A stretch of DNA of 30,862 nt. Origin: a virus. The notes under the pieces are model-generated. The model made no database searches, was not told the origin of the DNA, and was given only the letters and a program-made list of their open reading frames with translations. Where the stretch lies: positions 1-30,862 of the IMG/VR virus record IMGVR_UViG_3300025168_000395; one strand, 5' to 3'. Below are positions 6,331-12,931 of this stretch, in pieces. The translations under genes and the position numbers were made by a program. Positions within the stretch are counted from its first letter, which is position 1. Each line of letters opens with the position of its first letter.

Positions 6331-6802
6331 CTACACGGTGGGCAGTTCGCCCGCACCGCAGAATGATTTTCAGCCGTTGGCTGCTGGCACCTATCCCGGT
6401 CAGATTGTGGAGTGGGCCGAGCATACATCCAAGTCGGGCAACCAGTGCCTTAAGCTACAGGTGCGGCTTGAGAATGGCCGCGTGCTTTTTGATTATCTGG
6501 TGATGCAGGCGGCTGACGCCAGCAACCCCAAAAGCGCGACAGCAATTGAGATTGCAAAGCAGCGGTTGGATTCAATCGGCTCGGCGCTTGGGCTGCAAGT
6601 CATTGCACAAGCTGATGACCTGATCGCCAAACCGTTGTCGGTCAATGTCGGCGTGCGGCCACCGGCCAACGGTTACGACGCCTCGAACGAAATCAAAGGA
6701 TATGCAGCGGCAACACAACCCAGCCAGGGGCAGCCCCCCGCCGTTGCATCCACGCCACCGGCCCCGCCGGTTGCCCCCAGCCAATCAACGCCTTGGTCTT
6801 AG
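6320..6802 (+). CDS. DUF669 family, probable ssDNA-binding protein
   Basis: A 160-aa protein starting at ATG 6320 behind GGAAAGGA. The core (FQPLAAGTYPGQIVEWAEHT, then LKLQVRLENGRVLFDYLV, then the helical AKQRLDSIGSALGL) matches the DUF669 pattern found beside Sak4 or Erf recombinases. The last 35 residues are rich in Pro, Gln and Ala and probably unstructured, like an SSB tail without the acidic tip. It likely coats single-stranded DNA for the Sak4-like annealase. An intrinsic terminator follows immediately. Confidence 0.75.
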   Translation: MQLNYTVGSSPAPQNDFQPLAAGTYPGQIVEWAEHTSKSGNQCLKLQVRLENGRVLFDYLVMQAADASNPKSATAIEIAKQRLDSIGSALGLQVIAQADDLIAKPLSVNVGVRPPANGYDASNEIKGYAAATQPSQGQPPAVASTPPAPPVAPSQSTPWS

Positions 6803-6808
6803 GGAGCA

Positions 6809-6851
6809 GGGGGTGGGCTTCCTCCCTTCGCCCACCCCCGGCGTCTTTTTT
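6809..6851 (+). terminator. Intrinsic terminator abutting the next start codon
   Basis: GGGGGTGGGC (6809-6818) and GCCCACCCCC (6830-6839) form a perfect 10-bp stem with an 11-base loop, followed by GGCGTC and six T (6846-6851). The T-tract touches the ATG of the exonuclease gene at 6852, so that gene has no Shine-Dalgarno. Partial termination here would set the ratio between the recombination genes and downstream genes. Confidence 0.8.
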
Positions 6852-7802
6852 ATGGAACTAGATTTTTTTGATCCCACGCTTGCGGCGGCTGATGCTGCGC
6901 TAGAGAACGCGGAGAGCGGAAAGCCGCAGCGCGGCTATCTTGGCATGAGCGGCATCGGCGATTGCCCGCGCAAATCGTATTACCAATTCTATGCGGCGGG
7001 GCAGCAGCCCTTCGCCGCCAAGACTTTGAAGAATTTTGCAGACGGCCATCGCACTGAGGACTTGGTGATCGAGCGGCTGCGGGCCGTTGATGGTCTGACG
7101 ATCATTGACCGCGATCCTGACACGGGCAGGCAGCTTGAGGTCAGCGACCACGAAGGTCACTTTCTGGGACACCTCGACGGCGAGGCGTTTGGGCTGCTGC
7201 AAGCGCCAAAGACGCCGCATGTTTTCGAGGTCAAATGCACTTCAGAAAAGGTGTTTGCGCGGTTCCAGAAGTGCAAGGAAAAGCACGGCGAGAAGGCTGC
7301 GCTGCGCGAATGGAATGAGACGTACTACGCGCAGCATCAGGTCTACATGCTCTATCGCGGCAGAACGCGCGGCTGGATGGTTGTCGCCACGGCTGGCGGA
7401 CGCGATTGGGATTCGTGTCGCACTGACTTTGATCGCAAGGCGGCAGAGTTTTATTCGGCCCGCGCCGCCGACATCATCTTTACGCCTGACGCCCTGCCGC
7501 CAAGGATTGCGGACTCTCCTGATTTCTACAAATGCCGTTGGTGCCAGTTCTCAAAGATTTGTTACGGCGAGACTGCCGCCAATCGCAACTGCCGCACATG
7601 CGTGTGGTCTGCGCCGGTCGAGAATGGCGGCTGGTTGTGCAATCGCCATGACAAATCGCTAACGGCTAGTGAGCAGATCGAGGGCTGTAGCGATCAGCGT
7701 TTCCGCCCCGTGCTTGTGCCTGGCGAAGTCGTCGAGGTGCACGACGACCGCATCGACTACCGCATGACCAATGGCGAGTTGTGGTCCGACGAGGGTGCGT
7801 GA
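6852..7802 (+). CDS. RecB/Cas4-like PD-(D/E)XK exonuclease
   Basis: A 316-aa protein with the RecB-family nuclease signature: G-H-L-D109-G, then F-E126-V-K128, then Q161-H-Q-V-Y165 (QxxxY). The N-terminal SGIGDCPRKSYYQF resembles the Cas4/AddB-type start with Cys and Arg. The C-terminus carries several cysteines (CRWCQFSKIC, NCRTC, LC, GC) that could hold an Fe-S cluster, as in Cas4 and AddB. It probably resects DNA ends for the Sak4/DUF669 pair. ATG 6852 is taken as the first Met after the terminator; it lacks a Shine-Dalgarno, so a leaderless or internal start remains possible. Confidence 0.8.
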   Translation: MELDFFDPTLAAADAALENAESGKPQRGYLGMSGIGDCPRKSYYQFYAAGQQPFAAKTLKNFADGHRTEDLVIERLRAVDGLTIIDRDPDTGRQLEVSDHEGHFLGHLDGEAFGLLQAPKTPHVFEVKCTSEKVFARFQKCKEKHGEKAALREWNETYYAQHQVYMLYRGRTRGWMVVATAGGRDWDSCRTDFDRKAAEFYSARAADIIFTPDALPPRIADSPDFYKCRWCQFSKICYGETAANRNCRTCVWSAPVENGGWLCNRHDKSLTASEQIEGCSDQRFRPVLVPGEVVEVHDDRIDYRMTNGELWSDEGA

Positions 7803-8158
7803 CACCGCGCGGCCTGTGCGTGGCGTGTTGGAAAAATGAGCGCGGTTTTGGATACCGCAAGGGTCTGCGGCGGGCCGTCTGGTTTTGCTCGAGGGACCAT
7901 CAAATTCGGTTTGTGAAGGAGTTTCTAATGGTTGATTGGACGAAGGAAGAAGACGAGATGCTGCGGCAAGCTGGTCAGGCGGGCGGCGAGTATCTCGACA
8001 GCATTGGCGTCACAGACTTGGGGCGGCTGAACAAGACGCAGTGGACGATGTTTTTGCGTTGCTTGGTTGGGCGCTTGGCAGAGGTGCGGCCCGATTGGCA
8101 TCGCAAGTGGGAAGCGCAGATTGATAGCGATCCCGACGATCTGGCGTTGCCGTTCTGA
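7799..8158 (+). CDS. DUF6511-like phage protein
   Basis: A 119-aa protein starting at GTG 7799, overlapping the previous stop (GTGA). The N-terminus has a Cys pair (CVAC), an aromatic GFGYRKGLRRAVWFCS segment, and then the helical GQAGGEYLDSIGVTDLGRLN core, which matches my memory of DUF6511. Function is unknown. A second start, ATG 7928, has a strong AAGGAG (7918-7923 region) and would give a 76-aa form without the Cys part, so two products may be made. The methyltransferase ATG overlaps its stop (TGATG). Confidence 0.6.
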   Translation: MTPRGLCVACWKNERGFGYRKGLRRAVWFCSRDHQIRFVKEFLMVDWTKEEDEMLRQAGQAGGEYLDSIGVTDLGRLNKTQWTMFLRCLVGRLAEVRPDWHRKWEAQIDSDPDDLALPF

Positions 8159-8996
8159 TGGCTCAAAAAAAAACTTCGCCGTCCTTGACCTCTTTAGCGG
8201 CATCGGAGGATTCAGCCTTGGGCTTGAAGCAGCCGGACCTTTTCGGACAGTCGCCTTTTGTGAACAAGACGCCTTCTGCCAAGCCGTCCTCAGAAAGCAT
8301 TGGCCCAACGTCCCAATTTACGACGACATCAACTCATTCGACTGGCAGGGCGACTGCGACATCATCACGGGCGGCTACCCATGCCAACCCTTCTCCGTTG
8401 CCGGGAAGCAAAAAGGCGCGGCAGATGACCGCCACCTCTGGCCGTCGATGTTTGAAATTATTAAACACAAAAGACCCCGCTGGGTCTTGGCTGAAAACGT
8501 TGCTGGTCACATCGCAATGGGCCTCGACGAGGTGCTGTTTGACTTGGAAAGCGAAGGCTACACCGCGAGGCCGCTTGTTATTCCAGCTTGCGCCGTCAAT
8601 GCCCCGCACAGACGCGACCGCGTCTGGATTGTGGCCCACGCCGACCGGGCAGGACAATGCACAGGTCAGAGGGCAGGGCAAAACGATCGGAACGAATCGC
8701 GGCACGACGCTGGGCGGCGCGGTGCGGATGTGGCCGACGCCAGCAGCACACGAGGCGCGGCTGGGTTATCAGGACAGGACGACGGGCAAAAAGGGATCGC
8801 AGAAAAGTTTGACGACCGAAGTCATAGACCAGTTGGGTGGTCGGCAAGCGACAACTGGGCAATTGAACCCGCAGTGGGTCGCCTGGTTGATGGGATTTCC
8901 AACCGGGCACACCGACTTAAAGCCCTCGGAAATGCCGTCGTCCCGCAAGTCGTCACGCAAATCGGACGCGCAATCCTCGCGGCAGAGGGCGCGTGA
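8158..8996 (+). CDS. dcm: C5-cytosine DNA methyltransferase (start needs -1 shift)
   Basis: The enzyme methylates cytosine C5 in DNA, probably for protection from host restriction. Motifs appear in order: FAVLDLFSGIGGFSLGL (I), GGYPCQPFS with the catalytic Cys (IV), AENVAG (VI), HRRDRVWIVA (VIII) and RLKALGNAVVPQV (X). The target-recognition region is short. The domain frame begins at about 8172, but the coupled ATG 8158 (TGATG with the previous gene) is in the other frame. Slipping back one base on the A9 run (8165-8173) gives MAQKKN-FAVLDLF. In-frame alternatives are TTG 8121 or ATG 8067, both deep inside the previous gene. A missing A in the assembly is also possible. Confidence 0.85.
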
Positions 8997-9009
8997 TGTC
9001 AGCGAGTAG
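8158..9009 (+). CDS. Overlapping +1-frame ORF spanning the methyltransferase
   Basis: From ATG 8158 without a frameshift the frame stays open for 283 codons across the entire methyltransferase gene, ending at TAG 9009. The first half is low-complexity Ser/Thr-rich. The second half has features I recognise from phage proteins linked to cytosine methyltransferases: TWKAKATPRGRLLFQL, SGLWPTPTGQD (from 8623), a second MWPTP block, and LNPQWVAWLMGFPTGHTDL (from 8863). The same DNA encodes methyltransferase motifs VIII and X in the other frame. It may be a true overprinted gene or a by-product of constrained DNA. Expression is unproven. Confidence 0.35.
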   Translation: MAQKKTSPSLTSLAASEDSALGLKQPDLFGQSPFVNKTPSAKPSSESIGPTSQFTTTSTHSTGRATATSSRAATHANPSPLPGSKKARQMTATSGRRCLKLLNTKDPAGSWLKTLLVTSQWASTRCCLTWKAKATPRGRLLFQLAPSMPRTDATASGLWPTPTGQDNAQVRGQGKTIGTNRGTTLGGAVRMWPTPAAHEARLGYQDRTTGKKGSQKSLTTEVIDQLGGRQATTGQLNPQWVAWLMGFPTGHTDLKPSEMPSSRKSSRKSDAQSSRQRARDVSE

Positions 9010-10831
9010 CGCAGCAGACATATTCCGCGCGCTCGGCGGCAGCAAAAAGGGCAGCGGCTACATGGTGCCATGTCCAGCGCATGACGACCGCAACCCATCG
9101 CTGTCGGTTGATGAGAAGGACGGCAAGCTGCTGCTCAAATGCTTTGCGGGTTGCGACCAACGCGACGTTGTATCGGCGCTGCGGGATCGAGGTCTGTGGG
9201 GCGAGGCTGCCCGCGAAGTCCGCCCGCTGCGCGTCGAGGGGTATTCGTTAATCACACATACATATGACTATGTAGACGAGGGCGGCGATCTGGTTGCACA
9301 GGTCTGCCGTTATATCCCCAAGGACTTTCGGCCTCGTGTTCCGTTGCCAGGCGGCGGGTTCCGCATGGGTGCCAAAGGTGCGCGGGTGGTGCCGTATCGA
9401 CTGCCCGAGTTAATGGCGTCTGATTCGGTGGTGCTTTGTGAGGGCGAGAAGGATGCCGACGCGCTGGCTGCGCTTGGCGTGTGCGCCACGACGCGACCGG
9501 GATATGCGGGCAAGTGGCCGGAAGGCTTTGAGCAGTTCTTTGCGGGTAAGCATGTCTTTGTCGTGCCTGATAATGATTCGGCTGGGCGCGACAAGGGCGA
9601 GGCTGCCGTTGCTGCGCTTTATGGCGTAGCGGCGTCGGTGCGGTACTGCACCGTATGCGCTGATCTTGGTGCGCGGGCCGATGTATCTGATTGGCTTGAG
9701 GCGTCTGGATTTGACGGGGTTGGCGTTGTTGCGGCGTTGCGCGCGTTTGCGGTTGCGGATGCGCCAGAGGTGCTGGATGAGGGCAACGTCTTCGACACCT
9801 TTGGGTTCTCGGAGATCGAGGCGTCGTTTGCGTCGGATGATTTTGTTGAGGACTTGCTGATTGCGGGCCAGATGAGCGTTGTTTACGGGCCGTCTAATTC
9901 GGGCAAGACGTTTTTCGCCACCGATCTGGCAGCGCATGTTGCTTTGGGGCGTACTTGGCGCGACCGCGACGTTACGCAAGGCGGGTGCCTTTATATTGCC
10001 GCCGAAGGTGCGTGGGGGATCAAGAATCGGCTTGTGGCCTTTCGCCAGCACTATGATGTGGCTGGCGATGTGCCGTTCCGTGTGCTGCCGCAAGCGGTCA
10101 ATATGTTTGATTCCGATGAGGATTTGGACCGCCTGATTAACACAGTGCGGGTGCTGGCGCGCGACATGAACGGGTTGCGGCTGATTGTGCTGGATACCTT
10201 GTCGCGTGTTGCAGCTGGTGCTGACGAAAATTCGGCCAAAGATGCGTCGATTGTGGTGGCGTCTGCCGACAAGCTGCGGGCGCTGACGGGCGCGCATGTG
10301 ATGTTAATTCACCATACAGGCAAGGATTCTGCGCGAGGTGCGCGGGGTTCGTCGGTGTGGCGGGCATCTTGCGACACTGAAATCGAGATCGAGGCTGGCG
10401 AGGGCATGTCGGTGGCAAAGGTCACCAAGCAGCGAGAGTTGGAGATTGGCGGCGAGTTTGGGTTCGGGCTCGACGTTGTGGAATTGGGGCTAAACGGGCG
10501 CGGAAAGCCGGTTTCGTCCTGTGTGGTTGCGGTGCGGGATGCTGCGGCTGCCGACGCACCCTCGCGGCCCGCCAGGCCGCGTGGTGCGGCGCAGCGCCAG
10601 GTAATGAAGGCGTTGCGGAATGCTCTGGTTGCAACTGGCGGGCAGCGAACGTTTAGCGATGGGCTGACGGTGCATTGCGTGCCGTGGGAAACTTGGCGCG
10701 ATGAAGGTTTGCGGCTTATTGGCGGCGAGGCGAAGCATCGCTCCACAACATTCAATCGTGCGGCTGATGTGTTGATTGGCGACGAATGGGTGAGTTGTCT
10801 CGACAATTTTGTGTGGGTTGTTAATGGCTGA
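8996..10831 (+). CDS. Bifunctional primase-helicase (CHC2-Toprim-RepA-like)
   Basis: A 611-aa replication protein. ATG 8996 overlaps the methyltransferase TGA. The N-terminal CHC2-type zinc finger uses C26, H29, C49 and C53. The Toprim part has E149 in CEGEKDADAL and PD192ND194SAG. The C-terminal RepA-like ATPase has Walker A G298-PSNSGKT and Walker B LIVLDTLSR, then MLIHHTGKDSARGARGSS. This is the architecture of phage and plasmid primase-helicases that load at an origin, unwind DNA and prime it. A set of iterons starts six bases after its stop, the probable origin on which it acts. Confidence 0.9.
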   Translation: MSASSAADIFRALGGSKKGSGYMVPCPAHDDRNPSLSVDEKDGKLLLKCFAGCDQRDVVSALRDRGLWGEAAREVRPLRVEGYSLITHTYDYVDEGGDLVAQVCRYIPKDFRPRVPLPGGGFRMGAKGARVVPYRLPELMASDSVVLCEGEKDADALAALGVCATTRPGYAGKWPEGFEQFFAGKHVFVVPDNDSAGRDKGEAAVAALYGVAASVRYCTVCADLGARADVSDWLEASGFDGVGVVAALRAFAVADAPEVLDEGNVFDTFGFSEIEASFASDDFVEDLLIAGQMSVVYGPSNSGKTFFATDLAAHVALGRTWRDRDVTQGGCLYIAAEGAWGIKNRLVAFRQHYDVAGDVPFRVLPQAVNMFDSDEDLDRLINTVRVLARDMNGLRLIVLDTLSRVAAGADENSAKDASIVVASADKLRALTGAHVMLIHHTGKDSARGARGSSVWRASCDTEIEIEAGEGMSVAKVTKQRELEIGGEFGFGLDVVELGLNGRGKPVSSCVVAVRDAAAADAPSRPARPRGAAQRQVMKALRNALVATGGQRTFSDGLTVHCVPWETWRDEGLRLIGGEAKHRSTTFNRAADVLIGDEWVSCLDNFVWVVNG

Positions 10832-10836
10832 TCACG

Positions 10837-10936
10837 ACACCGCAAACACCGCAAACACCGCAATGCGGTGTTGCGCGGCAATTGCGGGAAACACCGCAAA
10901 AACCGCAATCTCTTTAAAGATTGCGGTTTGCGGTGT
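10837..10936. repeat. Iteron cluster, candidate replication origin
   Basis: ACACCGCAA occurs three times in perfect tandem (10837-10845, 10846-10854, 10855-10863), immediately followed by an inverted copy ATGCGGTGT (10863-10871). A fourth direct copy is at 10891-10899 with a shortened copy AACCGCAA (10901-10908), facing TTGCGGTT (10921-10928) and TTGCGGTGT (10928-10936) across a CTTTAAAG centre. The right half can fold into a long imperfect hairpin. Iterons beside a RepA-like helicase gene are typical of origins; an operator for the next gene is the alternative. Confidence 0.7.
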
Positions 10937-10960
10937 CCGTACCGTGGCAGTTGTGTGGAT

Positions 10961-11407
10961 ATGAGTAAGATTGTTGCGCCAGAGGTGGTCGAGTGGGTCC
11001 GGCAGCATATTTCCGGGATCGATGATTTGGCGGGGTTATTTTTCGAGGCGGCGGAGACTGAGCGCAAGATGCCTCGTGGCGCACATCCAGGTGGTGGAGG
11101 TGGAGCGTGGCCGGAGATAGCGCCGGATGCGTCGCTGGCTTATGGGTATGGCGAGTATGCGCCGAGGCCGTCGCCTGCAACTGGTCGTGATGTGACGCGG
11201 TGGGATGTTGCGTTGGCGTTGACGCGGGCGATGGCGATAGATGATGCGCGCTTGGTGTGGCGCGTTTGCTTCTCAGCGGTAGGCAGGGAGCGTGGGCCAG
11301 CTTGGAGCGCCGTGGGGCGCTCGTATGGCGTTTCGCACAGGGTTGTGCGGCGGCGCTTTGAGGGGGCGCTGATTTCGCTTTATTATTTTATTGTGCATCA
11401 AGGTTGA
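10961..11407 (+). CDS. DUF6362-like protein
   Basis: A 148-aa protein. ATG 10961 (MSKIVAPEVVEW) is chosen because an upstream start at 10868 would put the iterons in the coding region. There is a glycine-rich linker (GAHPGGGGGAWPEI), then a helical C-terminal half (RWDVALALTRAM...RLVWRVCF, PAWSAVGRSYGVSHRVVRRR) that forms a helix-turn-helix. The pattern resembles DUF6362 in alphaproteobacterial phages. It probably binds DNA; directly after the candidate origin it could help replication or act as a late regulator. Confidence 0.5.
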   Translation: MSKIVAPEVVEWVRQHISGIDDLAGLFFEAAETERKMPRGAHPGGGGGAWPEIAPDASLAYGYGEYAPRPSPATGRDVTRWDVALALTRAMAIDDARLVWRVCFSAVGRERGPAWSAVGRSYGVSHRVVRRRFEGALISLYYFIVHQG

Positions 11408-11441
11408 CGAACAGCACGAAATCGCGGTAAAAAACCTTATA

Positions 11442-11460
11442 AGTGACTTACTGTGTCACT
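11442..11460. repeat. Short inverted repeat in intergenic space
   Basis: AGTGAC (11442-11447) and GTCACT (11455-11460) flank TTACTGT in the otherwise empty 106-base gap between convergent genes (11408-11513). It could be a weak bidirectional terminator or an operator. No T-tract follows, so the role is unclear. Confidence 0.3.
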
Positions 11461-11513
11461 CACGCGCACTATCCTAGCAGCAACACGATAATTTGAATGA
11501 TCAGGTCCATCAT

Positions 11514-11750
11514 TTAAGCCTCGGCTTTATGGTGTTGATCGGCAGCTTCGGCTGCCTCTTTGAAACTGTTAAACTTTCCCTGCAAATAGCGCGGTCCGGT
11601 TGCGCCGCTCTCAAAGTGCCAAAGCGCAAAGGTGTGGCTGCGTCTGTGCCAGCTTATGACCTGGCGTTCACGGGTTGGCTCGGTAGACCAAAAGTCATTC
11701 GTTCCAGCCCAATCACGCCAGATGCGTCGGTTGTGTGCCAATGTCTGCAT
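11514..11750 (-). CDS. Small hypothetical protein, leftward
   Basis: A 78-aa leftward protein. ATG 11750 has AGAGG five bases upstream; a longer GTG start at 11777 lacks a ribosome site. The chain is rich in His, Trp and Arg (NRRIWRDWAGTNDFW, VISWHRRSHTFALWHF) and ends in a helical FNSFKEAAEAADQHHKAEA. No family is recognised. It is the only leftward gene right of the repressor and stands divergent to the small terminase, so it may be a regulator or a lysogenic-conversion gene expressed separately from the lytic operons. Confidence 0.5.
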   Translation of the reverse strand: MQTLAHNRRIWRDWAGTNDFWSTEPTRERQVISWHRRSHTFALWHFESGATGPRYLQGKFNSFKEAAEAADQHHKAEA

Positions 11751-11761
11751 GTGTGCCTCTG

Positions 11762-11770
11762 TAACTGTTA
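11762..11770. promoter_or_regulatory. Operator half-site before late operon
   Basis: TAACTGTTA is itself palindromic (TAAC-T-GTTA) and contains the TAACTGT arm of the switch operator at 3652. It lies in the divergent gap between the leftward gene and the small-terminase-like gene, next to an AT-rich TATATAACTAT stretch (11780s) that could be a -10 box. Control by the phage repressor is an inference from the shared word. Confidence 0.35.
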
Positions 11771-11818
11771 AGTACACACTATATAACTATCGGTAACTAA
11801 TCAGGCAACAGGTAATTC

Positions 11819-12409
11819 ATGGTAGCGCGCACGCGATATAATTGGCCCGAGATCAGAAAGCAGTATCTCGACGGTGTCGGCTTTCACAAGTTGTCACGTG
11901 CTACCGGGGCGGCTAAGTCAACAATCCAAGAGCGCGCAACCAAAGAGGGCTGGCGTGCAGAGCGCGACGCGCTCGATAAAACGCGGGAGCGCGTGGAGAA
12001 GATGCCGATTCACGGCGGCGGCTCCAGCACGACGCAGAAGTTTACGCCCGAAACCGTGACGACAATTATTCATTACCTTGAACACGGCGCATCGAAAGCG
12101 TCAGCAGCGGCCGCAGCAGGCATTCATTACGACACATTGAAGCGTTGGATGGACCGCGACGGCGAGTTCAAGCTGGCGATTGAAATGGCGACAGCGGCGG
12201 GTCCAGCTAAACAAGCCAAGCGCATCAACAGCGCAGGAGAGCGTGGCGATTGGCGAGCCGACGCTTGGTTACTGAAGCACAGTCCACGATCGCGGGACGA
12301 ATGGGCCGAGGCAGCGGGTGGGGTCAACGGTTTGACTGTCAACCTACAGATTTTTGGTCGTGAGGATGAGCCGGTGACGATCAATGGCGAGGTAATCGAG
12401 GCCGAATAG
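11819..12409 (+). CDS. Terminase small-subunit-like DNA-binding protein
   Basis: A 196-aa protein with two helix-turn-helix units: RKQYLDGVGFHKLSRATG with AAKSTIQERATKEGW at the N-terminus, and ASAAAAAGIHYDTLKRWMDR in the middle. The latter is followed by a helical LAIEMATAAGPAKQAKRIN and an acidic tail (GREDEPVTINGEVIEAE). This resembles phage small terminases that recognise the packaging site and hand DNA to the large subunit. The large-subunit gene is 520 bases downstream beyond a structured gap and one small gene, an unusual separation. A general regulator is the alternative. Confidence 0.6.
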   Translation: MVARTRYNWPEIRKQYLDGVGFHKLSRATGAAKSTIQERATKEGWRAERDALDKTRERVEKMPIHGGGSSTTQKFTPETVTTIIHYLEHGASKASAAAAAGIHYDTLKRWMDRDGEFKLAIEMATAAGPAKQAKRINSAGERGDWRADAWLLKHSPRSRDEWAEAAGGVNGLTVNLQIFGREDEPVTINGEVIEAE

Positions 12410-12718
12410 TATGCGCGGCGGGCCGCGCGGGTGGGCAGAATAAGCCGAACGATTATTACGCAGAAACACATTAGCACGCAATAATATATCCTCGTCAGGG
12501 TCACAACCTGAAGTGCAAGCGCAAAGCGCAAGCAATTACAACGTGTTAGCAATCCGAGGCACAAACCAAGGCACAAGCTGGTGCCTCGATCCGCCAGGCG
12601 GCCCCCCGGCACAACCCCCAAGCCGCCGCGTCGGCGGCGATGAAGGTGATACTGACGCACGCGCGTTGAATAACTTGTTACCCCGGCCCACAAAAAAAAT
12701 GAGGTTTCAACCCGGCCC
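12410..12718. other. Non-coding gap with inverted repeats before terminase
   Basis: There is no convincing gene in these 309 bases. CGAGGCAC (12555-12562) and GTGCCTCG (12581-12588) make an 8-bp stem enclosing a further AGGCAC copy. GCCGCC-GCGTC-GGCGGC lies at about 12623-12639, and CCCGGCCCA is repeated at 12682-12690 and 12711-12719, 20 bases apart. The word AAGGCAC/GGTGCCT also forms the terminator at the left edge of the window. Between small and large terminase genes this could hold a pac/cos site, a late promoter or a small RNA. Confidence 0.45.
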
Positions 12719-12931
12719 ATGTTTGACGAAGTCGACATGCAGCACGATCAGATTGCGGTTGCGCTGACATACGAGCCCGCCGCTCATCAGGTCTTTCTAG
12801 CCCCGTGGCTTGCGCGCGAAATGTCCGCCGACGCCGTGGCGAGATACCTGACCGCTGCAATTGAGGTTCTGGGCGGCATTCGTGACGATTTTGAAATGCT
12901 GGCCGACCACGAAAACGGCACGATCCACTAA
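12719..12931 (+). CDS. Small protein upstream of terminase
   Basis: A 70-aa acidic protein with an even spread of helices: HDQIAVALTYEPAAHQVFL, then a SADAVARYLTAAIEVLGGIR helix, then DDFEMLADHENGTIH. Its stop overlaps the terminase ATG (TAATG), so the two are translationally coupled. No family is recognised. Small acidic proteins in this position may assist packaging. The CCCGGCCCA repeat covers its start codon. Confidence 0.55.
   Translation: MFDEVDMQHDQIAVALTYEPAAHQVFLAPWLAREMSADAVARYLTAAIEVLGGIRDDFEMLADHENGTIH

Noticed and set aside
9410-10297. 295-codon minus-strand frame within the primase-helicase
   Set aside because: Arg/His/Pro-rich product typical of antisense GC-rich frames; the sense strand has Toprim and Walker motifs.
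10837-10936. Tandem short repeats that could be read as a CRISPR array
   Set aside because: Repeat units are 9 bp with no unique spacers and lie in inverted pairs; this is an iteron pattern.
11493-11771. 92-codon plus-strand frame opposite the leftward small gene
   Set aside because: No Shine-Dalgarno and a Cys-rich end; the leftward frame has AGAGG and a more protein-like composition.
12495-12511. TCAGG-GTCACAA-CCTGA, a 5-bp stem with 7-nt loop like a tRNA anticodon arm (either strand)
   Set aside because: No matching D-arm, T-arm (GGTTCRA) or acceptor stem is found on either strand at the right spacing.
12513-12767. 84-codon frame in the terminase gap
   Set aside because: Pro/Gly/Arg-rich with no ribosome site, crosses inverted repeats and overlaps the better gene at 12719.
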